Source: Candidatus Sulfotelmatobacter sp.
GTDB lineage: Bacteria; Acidobacteriota; Terriglobia; Terriglobales; Acidobacteriaceae
DNA: 41,100 bases
NCBI GenBank assembly: GCA_030041215.1
Contig: JASHOH010000007.1
Coordinates: forward strand, 1 to 41,100
Reading direction: 5' to 3'
This document shows, piece by piece, positions 23,240-30,646 of the stretch; within the stretch, counting starts at the first letter, position 1, and every line of letters begins with the position of its first letter. Position numbers and translations under genes: made by a program. The notes beneath the pieces were generated by a model. The model made no database searches and was not told where the DNA came from. It worked only from the letters and a program-made list of their open reading frames with translations.

Positions 23240-25186
23240 ATGATTTCTGCCAGCAAGGGTGCCAGCAGCCGGGAAGAGGAGATCCATCTAGGGAGCGGCG
23301 AATCAGCACTGGAGAGAACAATATGGGTTCATATCCTCCCAGCACTGGTAATCATCGTTGGATTAGCCGCGAGACTGTATAAGGCGGCGGCGTACTTTCT
23401 CAATCCCGATGAGGCGCTGCACCTTGTTCTGGCAGGCCAACCCTCGGTGAGGCTGGCGTACAAAGCTGCGCTGACCAATGCTCATCCGCCGCTGCTGGTC
23501 TTGTTTCTTCATTATTGGCGCTGGCTCGGGCAATCAGAATTCGTTTTGCGCCTGCCTTCGGTGCTGGCGGGGACGGCGTGCTGCTGCATCGGCTATTTGT
23601 GGCTCAAGCAGCTGCTTGAAAGCCGGCCCGCTTTCATCGGTCTGCTTCTGCTGGCCTTCTCACCGGCTTTTATCGGGCTTTCGGCCGAAATAAGGCAATA
23701 TGCGCTGCTGCTGTTTCTGATATCGGCATGTCTTTATCTCGCGGAACGCGCCCTGCGCGAGAACTCTGTCGTGCTGATGCTTCTGTTCTCGTTGTCACTT
23801 TGCTTGGCCCTGCTGATTCATTATTCCGCCCTGCTGTTCGCGTTCACCATGGGGATTTACATGCTGGTGCGGTTCTGTGGGCTGCGAGCTGAGGCGCGGA
23901 GCATCTCGGGGCCTAAAGGCCCGATCGAAAAGAGCAAGCTCGACCGCAGCGCTGAAGCGCTGCGCTACCCAAAAGCAGAAGATGAACCAAAAGCAGAGAA
24001 TCAACCAAAATCAGGAAATAAAGAAGATAGCGATGACACTCAGCAACCCATTCTGAGCCATGCGAAGACGATGCAGATTTTCATTGTCTGGGTCATTGGA
24101 CAAATCGTCGCTCTCGCAGTAGGCGCCTATTTTGTTTTCACCCATCTCATTCCGTTGCGGCGCGCGGGAATGCTGGTGCCCGATTACGACACTTACCTGC
24201 GCAAATCGATCTTCCATGCCTCCGACCGTAGCATAACCGGGTTTGTTGCAGTGCAAACGCTGCGTGTATTCACTTACCTTTTCGGCCATGGATTGGTGGG
24301 CAGTCTGGTGCTGCTGGCCTTTGTTGTAGGGATCGTTCTGCTGTTGCGGGGAAAAGTAAGCCTCAGGAATGATCTCCGCCCGAGGGCGCTGGGCTTGCTG
24401 CTGGGGATGGGCTTTGTTGTAAATTGCGCGGCGGCGCTCGCGCGCCAGTATCCATACGGGGGCACGCGGCATTCGGCATGGCTTCTTTTGTTCGCGGTGG
24501 CGGGGGAATGTGTTGGACTCGCAGCATGGGCAAGAACAAAGTTCTGGCTGACCTCGGGAGTGGTTGTTTGCTCCCTGGTAATTGCGAATTTATTTCCGGC
24601 ACCGGCGCCTCTGATTCGTCCGAAAAATCAGGCGCGGGCGCTGATGAGGGAAGCAGTGGATTCGTTCCGGCAATCAGCGTCGGCGGGATCCGTTGTGATT
24701 GCGGACTACCAGACCGGATTGCTGTTCGGCCATTATGTCTGCGGCCACAGCGTGGTGCAGGTTTTTCTGCCAATGAAAGATTTCGTCAGCGCGGATTGCG
24801 GCGGTTACACCGTGATTACGCCTAGTTCCCGGGATTTCAGATTTTACGGAGACAACATTGACGACCGGCTGCGGCTTATTGCGGCGGAGTACAGACTTAC
24901 TCGGGGAAGCAGAGCCTGGCTTTTTGACGCGGGATGGATCAGCGATTCAGCGCCGCCATTGCAACTGGAATTGGCGAAATCTGGGTGCGCGGCACCCAAG
25001 AAGTTCGGGGAGAATATTTTCTGGTGTGCGATCGCGATAGAGGGTTTTCCGCAGGGTGTTAAGTCGGGAACAAATCTCAAACACCAAAGCTCGCAGAGAA
25101 ATGCCGCAAAGTACGCGAAGGAAATTTTGGTAGGAATGGACGGTTTTCGCTTTCTCAAGTACATACAGAAGCGCTGTGCCAGCTAA
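23240..25186 (+). CDS. Membrane glycosyltransferase, family 39 / ArnT-like
   Basis: A 648-residue polytopic membrane protein. Hydrophobic helices begin near residue 30 and run to about 450, with GT-C landmarks: first-loop acidic site FLNPDEALHL, then NAHPPLLVLFLHYW, FVLRLPSVLAG, and EIRQYALLLFL. These fit lipid-linked sugar transferases of the GT39/PMT_2 group; donor and acceptor cannot be told. About residues 219-270 form a charged hydrophilic loop (PKAEDEPKAENQPK) encoded partly by palindromic repeats, and the last 45 residues overlap another repeat. The C-terminal 150 residues appear to be a soluble periplasmic domain. ATG 23240 is chosen; TTG 23222 is an alternative. It ends before a strong hairpin shared with the convergent TPR gene. 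Confidence 0.85.
   Translation: MISASKGASSREEEIHLGSGESALERTIWVHILPALVIIVGLAARLYKAAAYFLNPDEALHLVLAGQPSVRLAYKAALTNAHPPLLVLFLHYWRWLGQSEFVLRLPSVLAGTACCCIGYLWLKQLLESRPAFIGLLLLAFSPAFIGLSAEIRQYALLLFLISACLYLAERALRENSVVLMLLFSLSLCLALLIHYSALLFAFTMGIYMLVRFCGLRAEARSISGPKGPIEKSKLDRSAEALRYPKAEDEPKAENQPKSGNKEDSDDTQQPILSHAKTMQIFIVWVIGQIVALAVGAYFVFTHLIPLRRAGMLVPDYDTYLRKSIFHASDRSITGFVAVQTLRVFTYLFGHGLVGSLVLLAFVVGIVLLLRGKVSLRNDLRPRALGLLLGMGFVVNCAAALARQYPYGGTRHSAWLLLFAVAGECVGLAAWARTKFWLTSGVVVCSLVIANLFPAPAPLIRPKNQARALMREAVDSFRQSASAGSVVIADYQTGLLFGHYVCGHSVVQVFLPMKDFVSADCGGYTVITPSSRDFRFYGDNIDDRLRLIAAEYRLTRGSRAWLFDAGWISDSAPPLQLELAKSGCAAPKKFGENIFWCAIAIEGFPQGVKSGTNLKHQSSQRNAAKYAKEILVGMDGFRFLKYIQKRCAS
23909..23964. repeat. 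Two palindromes inside the glycosyltransferase gene
   Basis: GGGCCT-AA-AGGCCC (23909-23922) and CGCAGCGCT-GA-AGCGCTGCG (23945-23964), both perfect, lie in frame without stops in a hydrophilic loop of the protein. Confidence 0.65.
25088..25120. repeat. Interspersed repeat at the 3' end of the glycosyltransferase gene
   Basis: CTCGCAGAGAAATGCCGC and AAAGTACGCGAAGGAAAT resemble the dispersed CGCAGAG/CGCAAAG sequence seen at 4137-4190. It encodes the unusual tail peptide SSQRNAAKYAKEIL. Confidence 0.5.
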
Positions 25187-25218
25187 GAGTCGATCTTCAG
25201 CGTAGTGCTCAGGCGCAA

Positions 25219-25251
25219 AAAATAGGCGGCCTGCGCGCGGCCGCCTATTTC
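25219..25251. terminator. Bidirectional intrinsic terminator
   Basis: AAATAGGCGGC and GCCGCCTATTT (25220-25230, 25240-25250) make an 11-bp perfect stem with a 9-base loop. A/T flanks on both sides suit termination of the glycosyltransferase on the plus strand and the TPR gene on the minus strand. Confidence 0.8.
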
Positions 25252-25273
25252 AGTTGAGTCCTGATTCCTAAAA

Positions 25274-26110
25274 CTACTTTGGCTGATCCAGCGTGATTCC
25301 CTGCGCGCCCGGTTGTTTTTCGGCCTTGGCTTTTTTCGTGATCAGCGTCTGGTCGACCCAATGATCAGCCGTCTTCAGGTCTTCCTGGCGAGCCGCCAGA
25401 TCGTCACACTCGACATCAGCCTTTTCGCGGTACATAAGGTTAAGGTAGGCCATGGCGTCGTCGTAGTCGGGGCGAAGCTGGATGGCTTTGTTCAGGCTGT
25501 CGATGCCTTCCTGAATTGCCGGCCAATTTTTAGCTTTCAGTGAGTCGCAGGCTTTTTTCTGGTCTTTGTTCTTGGGGTTCAGGTTCTCATCCGGCTTGAG
25601 GCCGAGTTTGGCGCGCTCTTCCATACGCACCGGGTAACATTCGGCCCAATCGATGACGCCAATAGAGTAGTACGGATCAGGATCGTTGGGATCCATCTCG
25701 GAGACCAGGTGGTTGTACTTTTTGGCCTCGTCGAATTTCTTCATGTTGTAGTAGAGCGAGGCGATGCCCTTGGCGGCGTTCACTTTCTGTTCGCGGGGGG
25801 CGTTCATTTCGAGCACTTTCTTGTATTGCGCGATGGCCTGCTCGGCGTTCTGGTTGTTGTCGGGCGTGTCAACGCCGGGGATGTATTGCTGCGCGTAAGC
25901 AGTAGCCAGATACATCTTGGCGTTGATGAGCTTGGGGTCGAGCGTCACCGCCGCCTGGAAGTGATCAATGGCTTCTTCGTACTTGGCGTTCTTATAAGCG
26001 GTAACGCCTTTGTTGAGCTGGTCGCGGGCGCGAAGCTTATCGCAGCCTACGGACGAAAACAGGGCGAGCACAACGGCCGCGACCGTCAGCAGTCGTATGA
26101 GTTTATTCAT
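25274..26110 (-). CDS. TPR-repeat lipoprotein
   Basis: A 278-residue lipoprotein. The signal sequence ends in lipobox SVGC (NKLIRLLTVAAVVLALFSSV, then GC). At least three tetratricopeptide repeats follow (GVTAYKNAKYEEAIDHFQAA, NAEQAIAQYKKVLEM, GIDSLNKAIQLRPDYDDAMAYL), a scaffold for protein contacts in the periplasm. It is the last gene after tonB-exbB-exbD-exbD on the minus strand, an arrangement I associate with Acidobacteriota, and may assist TonB-dependent uptake. ATG 26110 is chosen; the frame upstream to 26356 is repeat DNA (rich in CGGGACCCTTCG-type words) and gives a spurious N-terminus. A 265-base gap to exbD leaves co-transcription open. Confidence 0.88.
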   Translation of the reverse strand: MNKLIRLLTVAAVVLALFSSVGCDKLRARDQLNKGVTAYKNAKYEEAIDHFQAAVTLDPKLINAKMYLATAYAQQYIPGVDTPDNNQNAEQAIAQYKKVLEMNAPREQKVNAAKGIASLYYNMKKFDEAKKYNHLVSEMDPNDPDPYYSIGVIDWAECYPVRMEERAKLGLKPDENLNPKNKDQKKACDSLKAKNWPAIQEGIDSLNKAIQLRPDYDDAMAYLNLMYREKADVECDDLAARQEDLKTADHWVDQTLITKKAKAEKQPGAQGITLDQPK

Positions 26111-26244
26111 TGCGGTATAAGTCTCCCTTGCCACAGAGCATCCTAGGCCAGACATGGGGAATTGACAAGCGCCCCGGGGATTCTCCTTGTCTGAACGAAA
26201 GATAAATCTAAGAAGAGCCGAATTCTCGGACGTGCAAAAGCGGG

Positions 26245-26365
26245 AGCGAGACGCCCCCGCGACAGCCGGCGGGACCCTTCGATTTCGCTCAGGGCAGGCG
26301 CCGCCGCTACATTTAAACGGCGCTACGCCTGTCCTTCGCTGCTCTGCCACGCGCACGACGCGTCG
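26245..26365. repeat. Interspersed repeat between exbD and the TPR gene
   Basis: Contains CGCCCCCGCGACAGCCGGCG, GGACCCTTCGATTTCGCTC, AGGGCAGGCGCCGCCGC and CGTCGTGAGCC wording, similar in style to the repeats at 11507, 32313 and 35283. No gene is supported in 26111-26375. Confidence 0.55.
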
Positions 26366-26375
26366 TGAGCCTTCT

Positions 26376-26816
26376 TTATCCGCCCGCTTCGATCTTGGCT
26401 GTGATCAGGCCGACTTTATCGACTCCCGCAGCGTGCGCGATGTCGATCACGTTAGCCACGTCGGCGAAAGGAATATTGTCGTCGCCCTTGACGAACATGA
26501 CCTTTTCAGCGCGTGTTTTGTAAATGTCCGCCAGACGGCCCTGCAGGTTGTCCCAGGTAGCATCTTCCTGATTGATCTTCAGGCCGGGTTCCTGGTTCGC
26601 ACCGCGATCGATCAATTGCACGACGATCGTGCGATCCGGCGTATTGTTTTTCGGCGCGTTGGGCGGAGGCGGCTGCGGAACCAGCGCGTCCAATCCTTTC
26701 GGCGTCAACGGCGTGATCACCATGAAAATGATGAGCAGCACCAGCAGCACGTCAATGAGGGGAGTGACGTTAATATTCGCACTCTGGCCTCCCTTGGTGC
26801 CAACTGCCATTCCCAT
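26376..26816 (-). CDS. exbD: ExbD/TolR-family biopolymer transport protein (second copy)
   Basis: A 146-residue single-pass inner-membrane protein of the TonB energising motor. The N-terminal helix has the key Asp in NVTPLIDVLLVLLIIFMVI, followed by a Pro-rich linker (LVPQPPPPNAPKNN) and a periplasmic domain ending with VANVIDIAHAAGVDKVGLI. AAAGGAGATTTCTT precedes the ATG. It starts 12 bases after the first exbD stop, so the two paralogues are translationally close and probably form a hetero-dimer in one complex (inference). Confidence 0.93.
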   Translation of the reverse strand: MGMAVGTKGGQSANINVTPLIDVLLVLLIIFMVITPLTPKGLDALVPQPPPPNAPKNNTPDRTIVVQLIDRGANQEPGLKINQEDATWDNLQGRLADIYKTRAEKVMFVKGDDNIPFADVANVIDIAHAAGVDKVGLITAKIEAGG

Positions 26817-26828
26817 AAGAAATCTCCT

Positions 26829-27284
26829 TTATTGCCCGGGTGCGGGAGCTGGGGCTTTCGTCGTGCTCTTTCTCTGTTCGGTGAGCAAGCCCAGATCGTC
26901 GACGCCGGCGGCGCGTACCGCATCCACAACTTCAACCACCTTGCCGTAGTGAGCACGGGCATCGGCCTTCAAATAAACTTCTTTGTTTACCTTGTTGACT
27001 AGACGGTCCTTCACTTTGCTGGTCAGGCTGTCGACCGTGATTTTATCGGCGCCGAAATATACTGTGCCATCCCGCATCACGGAAACCAGCAATGCGTCTT
27101 CTTTGTCGGCGTCTTCCATCGGCGTGGGATTATTCACTTTGGCCATGTCCACGCTGATGCCCTTCTGCAACATGGGCGTGATGACCATGAAGATGATCAA
27201 CAGCACCAGCATCACATCCACCATGGGCGTGACGTTGATGTCAGAGTTGACCTTAGAGCCTTCGTCTCGTTTTGCAATTGCCAT
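26829..27284 (-). CDS. exbD: ExbD/TolR-family biopolymer transport protein (first copy)
   Basis: A 151-residue ExbD with the motor Asp in NVTPMVDVMLVLLIIFMVI near residue 25, then a periplasmic domain with VYLKADARAHYGKVVEVVDAV split over residues 105-125, and an Ala/Pro tail. GGAGATCAGGTT precedes ATG 27284; an upstream extension in the same frame is not credible because it runs through the hairpin at 27360. It lies between exbB and the second exbD. The two ExbD proteins share the membrane helix but differ in linker and tail, so they are old paralogues. Confidence 0.93.
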   Translation of the reverse strand: MAIAKRDEGSKVNSDINVTPMVDVMLVLLIIFMVITPMLQKGISVDMAKVNNPTPMEDADKEDALLVSVMRDGTVYFGADKITVDSLTSKVKDRLVNKVNKEVYLKADARAHYGKVVEVVDAVRAAGVDDLGLLTEQRKSTTKAPAPAPGQ

Positions 27285-27359
27285 AACCTGATCTCCAAAG
27301 GCAACGGCCCAGCTATGGGCGGCCAGTTGCCATCGAACCTTGCGCAACAGAATCGGGAG

Positions 27360-27388
27360 GTCCGGCGCTGGAAACCCCAGCGCCGGAC
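27360..27388. repeat. Perfect 12-bp hairpin between exbB and exbD
   Basis: GTCCGGCGCTGG (27360-27371) pairs perfectly with CCAGCGCCGGAC (27377-27388) around a 5-base loop. It lies in the 153-base exbB-exbD gap inside an operon, without a T run, so it may set mRNA stability or relative expression, or be a mobile palindrome. Confidence 0.7.
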
Positions 27389-27437
27389 AGCAACTCACGA
27401 CGACTGTAGCGCGCCTTCTTTCGCCTGCCGGCTGACG

Positions 27438-28202
27438 CTATCGGCGAGCGGCAACGTCACGCCGCTTGAGGAAGTAGTCAATCAGTTCGCTCGAGGAGTT
27501 GTCCATCTCGACGTCGAACGCTTCCACGCGGCCGGTCAAATAGTTGAACATCATGACGGCGGGGATAGCGACCAGCAGACCAAAAGCCGTCGTCACCAGA
27601 GCTTCGGAAATGCCGCCGGCGACAGCGCCCAAACCGGTAGCCTTTTGCTCTGAAATGCCCTTGAATGCGTTCAGAATGCCCATCACCGTGCCGAACAGGC
27701 CGACGAACGGGGCAGTCGAGCCGATCGTTGCCAGGCCACCCAGGCCACGCTTCAGTTCGGCGTGAACGATGGCTTCAGTGCGCTCCAGAGCACGCTTGGA
27801 AGCTTCGATCGTTTCGCCGGGAATGGCGCCGGGGCTATCCTGGTGGGCCTTGAATTCCATCAGGCCTGCGGTGACGACCTTGGCGAGATGGCTCTTCTTG
27901 TTGCGCTCGGCGACCTTGATGGCCTCGTCGATGCGGCCATCGCGCAGTGCGCCAGCGACCGCCGGGGCGAAAGCCCGAGATTGCTTGCGAGCGGCGTTGT
28001 ATGCCATGGCGCGGTCAATCATGACACCGATCGACCAGCCTGACATGATAAACAGAATGACGACCACGGCCTTCGCCACGATACCCATCTGGTGCCATAG
28101 CGAAATCGGATCCCATCCCACAGCGCCGCCTTCCTGGACAAGCCAGGCGGCAGCCCGGGGCACGTGAGCGAGAACTACTGCTGCGAAGTTAGCTGCTAAC
28201 AT
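27438..28202 (-). CDS. exbB: ExbB/TolQ-family proton channel
   Basis: A 254-residue inner-membrane protein of the MotA/TolQ/ExbB family, which uses the proton gradient to drive TonB. Three membrane helices are visible: one at about residues 38-60 (AKAVVVILFIMSGWSIGVMI), and two toward the C-terminus (TIGSTAPFVGLFGTVMGILN and EALVTTAFGLLVAIPAVMMF), the latter carrying the conserved Thr-Ala core. Cytoplasmic helices lie between. GAGGAGG precedes the ATG at 28202. It is preceded by tonB (204-base gap without recognisable content) and followed by two exbD genes. Confidence 0.94.
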   Translation of the reverse strand: MLAANFAAVVLAHVPRAAAWLVQEGGAVGWDPISLWHQMGIVAKAVVVILFIMSGWSIGVMIDRAMAYNAARKQSRAFAPAVAGALRDGRIDEAIKVAERNKKSHLAKVVTAGLMEFKAHQDSPGAIPGETIEASKRALERTEAIVHAELKRGLGGLATIGSTAPFVGLFGTVMGILNAFKGISEQKATGLGAVAGGISEALVTTAFGLLVAIPAVMMFNYLTGRVEAFDVEMDNSSSELIDYFLKRRDVAARR

Positions 28203-28406
28203 GAGTTGCTTTTTCCTCCTCGGAACTTCTTAGATTCTGATGCACTACTCTTGCCTCTGGCAAACTAGCCAGGACAAAAGTGCACGCCGATACCGAAATT
28301 GCGTTTTCTCCAGTGAGATGAAATCCAAGGGCGACGGGAGAGCTCTCCGGCCCACAAGGTGGGAGGGAGGGCTGAATTACAAAACCGCATCGCACCTGGA
28401 CTGTGT

Positions 28407-29147
28407 TTAGCCTCCAGCCAGCGTGAAATTGACCAACACTTCGGTATCTACCTCGACGGGTTCTCCGTTAAGAAGGTAGGGCTTATATTTCCATTGCTTC
28501 ACTGCCTCAATCGCTGCAGGGGCGAGCATGGGATGTCCACTGATCAGCGTGAGGCCTTCTATGGAACCATCCTTGCTGATCACCGCGTGGAGCACGACCT
28601 GCCCCTGAATGCGGGCCTGCTTCGCCAGCGGCGGGTAAGTCGGCTGGACCCTGTGCACCAAAAGGCCCTGGGAAACGCCCTGCGACACACGCACACGCTG
28701 CGGGGCGGCCACTTTGGGCACGGCCACCGGCGTTGAACTGATAATGCCACCGATTACGCCACCCATCTGGCCGCCGGGAACTCCGCCCGGAACGCCGCCT
28801 ACAACGCCGCCAGTAGCCATAACCGGCGGTGGGGCCTCGTCTTCCTTGATCATCTGAACCTTTTGTGGAATCTTGGTCGGCGTGCGCAGTTGGCCGTTCA
28901 CAATATCGGTCTGAATCTGCTTGACGATTTTGACGGGGGCGGCCGCCGGTGGTGGCGGCGGTGGCGGTGGCGGCGGGGCCACTAAGAATGTCATCAGTTG
29001 CTGCTTCGGCAGGGCTTCGGTGAAGATCAGCGGGATCAATACCATGACGATGATCGCGAGGATCTCCAGGAGGATAGCGACAGCGGTTGTTCTTCCCCTC
29101 TTCGTTTTCAACCTGCCGCCGGATTCCAGAAGGCTATCTTCAAACAT
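28407..29147 (-). CDS. tonB: TonB energy-transducing protein
   Basis: A 246-residue protein. One N-terminal membrane anchor (about residues 23-42, AVAILLEILAIIVMVLIPLI) is followed by a poly-proline run (APPPPPPPPPPAAAP), a Gly-rich spacer (GGVVGGVPGGVPGGQMGG), and the C-terminal TonB domain (VHRVQPTYPPLAKQARIQG, HPMLAPAAIEAVKQWKY, EPVEVDTEVLVNF). It transmits motor energy to outer-membrane receptors. ATG 29147 is chosen; AGGGAGAG lies upstream, whereas the longer frame to 29207 has no support. It is the first gene of the ton cluster, 214 bases after secF. Confidence 0.93.
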   Translation of the reverse strand: MFEDSLLESGGRLKTKRGRTTAVAILLEILAIIVMVLIPLIFTEALPKQQLMTFLVAPPPPPPPPPPAAAPVKIVKQIQTDIVNGQLRTPTKIPQKVQMIKEDEAPPPVMATGGVVGGVPGGVPGGQMGGVIGGIISSTPVAVPKVAAPQRVRVSQGVSQGLLVHRVQPTYPPLAKQARIQGQVVLHAVISKDGSIEGLTLISGHPMLAPAAIEAVKQWKYKPYLLNGEPVEVDTEVLVNFTLAGG

Positions 29148-29225
29148 AGACGCACTCTCCCTAAAGAAGCTTAGACACCGACCAGTTCTCCTTTGCTCCC
29201 GTGACAAATGGCATCCCCGAGGGAT

Positions 29226-29249
29226 GGGTGGCGGACTTGTCTGCCACCC
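29226..29249. repeat. Palindrome between secF and tonB
   Basis: GGGTGGC-GGAC and GTCT-GCCACCC form an 11-bp stem with a 2-base loop and one wobble pair. It is similar in style to the GTGG/CCAC palindromes elsewhere in the window. Confidence 0.6.
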
Positions 29250-29278
29250 ATGTTAACGCCATGTCCTTCGAAAGCCAA

Positions 29279-29303
29279 GGCGCCCTCATTTCGGGCGCTT
29301 TTT
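29279..29303 (+). terminator. Orphan plus-strand intrinsic terminator
   Basis: GCGCCC and GGGCGC (29280-29285, 29293-29298) with a TCATTTC loop, followed by TTTTT. It works only for plus-strand transcription, yet all neighbouring genes are on the minus strand. Confidence 0.6.
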
Positions 29304-29361
29304 GCAAATGTCTACAAACAAAAGGCTAATTGCATGCCAGACGCTAATGCCATCCGTATTC

Positions 29362-30537
29362 CTACCGGGCGCGTACAGGCGTCGCCGCAGGACGCTTTCC
29401 CTTGCTGACCCGCCAATCCTGATAGGCCACCAGAATCGGGGCAGCGATAGCAATCGACGAGTAGGTGCCGATCAGGATGCCGATGACCAGCGCCAGGCTG
29501 AACCCACGGAGCACCTCGCCTCCAAATAAATAGAGTGCAAGTACGGTAAGGAAGGTTAGGCCCGCTGTCAAGATGGTTCGGCTTAACGTCTGGTTGATGC
29601 TGCGGTTTACGATATCCGACAGCTTTTCGCGCCGCATCAGTTTAATGTTTTCGCGGATACGGTCAAACACCACGATCGTGTCGTTATTCGAGTAACCAAT
29701 CAGGGTAAGAATCGCGGCGATGACGGTCAGGGAGATCTCTTTGTTGAGCAGCGAAAATGCGCCTACAGTGATCAATGTATCGTGGAAGACCGTGACCACA
29801 GCGGCGACGCCGTAAATCCATTCGAAGCGGAAGCCAAGATAAACCAGCATTCCAGCCAGTGAATAGCAGGTGGCCAGCAAAGCCTGCTTGCGCAGTTGCG
29901 CTCCCACCTGCGGCCCGACGATCTCAACGTTGTAGACACCAAAATCGGAGAGGAAGAAGCCATCTGGCAGAGAAGCCAGCACGGCCGCATCGACGGTGCT
30001 TTTCAACTGATCGAACGAATTCAGCACGCCACCATTCACTTTGTCGCGGACATCGAGAATCGCTTGCGCCTGCTGGGTGTATTTCTGGTCGGCATCCGCT
30101 CCAAGATGCATCGGGTCTTTATCCATCAGATAGTTCTTAATTGTCAGAAAAGGGGCGTTGTTGAGGTCTATTTTGCCCGGCGTAACATTCTTCTCGAGCG
30201 TGTTGATGATCTGCGCCTTGCCCTGATCGAGCGCCTGCTCGCTGGTTTCACGAACATCGAGATCGATGAGAACTTTGTTGGCGGAGGGCACATCGTAGCG
30301 CTGAATCTTGGCGTTGTGCAGCCCGGCAGAGTTCATGGCGGCGCGGAGAGCATTGTCGTCGGGCGTGTGCGAGAACTTCACGTAGACCAGAGTTCCGCCC
30401 CGGAAGTCGACACCATAAGGAATGTGGTGCCAGAAGAGCATCGAGAGCACTCCGGCGACACTGAAGATGAGAGAAAAAGCAAGGAAGTACCACTTCTTAC
30501 CGAGAAAATCGATGTTGGTATTGCGAAAGAACTCCAC
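29362..30537 (-). CDS. secF: Protein translocase subunit SecF
   Basis: A 391-residue inner-membrane protein that, with SecD and YajC, uses the proton gradient to help Sec export. The first helix is followed by YGVDFRGGTLVYVKF. The C-terminal five-helix block has GYSNNDTIVVFDRIRE (conserved in SecF), NQTLSRTILTAGLTFLTVLAL and LVIGILIGTYSSIAIAAPIL. It is longer than typical (about 300-320): the periplasmic part has roughly 80 extra residues (about 105-185) including VNGGVLNSFDQLKS, which resembles a helix-hairpin-helix unit. The start is a GTG; AAGGGG lies about 12 bases upstream. It is separated from secD by 109 bases holding an inverted repeat. Confidence 0.95.
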   Translation of the reverse strand: MEFFRNTNIDFLGKKWYFLAFSLIFSVAGVLSMLFWHHIPYGVDFRGGTLVYVKFSHTPDDNALRAAMNSAGLHNAKIQRYDVPSANKVLIDLDVRETSEQALDQGKAQIINTLEKNVTPGKIDLNNAPFLTIKNYLMDKDPMHLGADADQKYTQQAQAILDVRDKVNGGVLNSFDQLKSTVDAAVLASLPDGFFLSDFGVYNVEIVGPQVGAQLRKQALLATCYSLAGMLVYLGFRFEWIYGVAAVVTVFHDTLITVGAFSLLNKEISLTVIAAILTLIGYSNNDTIVVFDRIRENIKLMRREKLSDIVNRSINQTLSRTILTAGLTFLTVLALYLFGGEVLRGFSLALVIGILIGTYSSIAIAAPILVAYQDWRVSKGKRPAATPVRAR

Positions 30538-30573
30538 CTTGTATCAAGCCCCTTCTGTAAATTCCGAGTGATA

Positions 30574-30642
30574 GCTTCGAGCCGCGAGCCACGAGCTTCG
30601 GACGAGCTCACGTTTGCTTGCTCGCAGCTCGTAGCTCGAAGC
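30574..30642. repeat. Inverted repeat between secD and secF
   Basis: GCTTCGAGCCGCGAGCC (from 30574) and GCTCGTAGCTCGAAGC (to 30642) are imperfect inverted copies of a GCTTCGAGC(N2)CGAGC(N2)CGAGC unit, 23 bases each with 4 mismatches that are mostly wobble pairs. This fills the gap inside the secD-secF operon. Confidence 0.65.
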
Positions 30643-30646
30643 CTCC

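Noticed and set aside
26111..26356. Long N-terminal extension of the TPR lipoprotein
   Set aside because: It would put 82 residues before a clear lipoprotein signal peptide, and the DNA is repeat-like.
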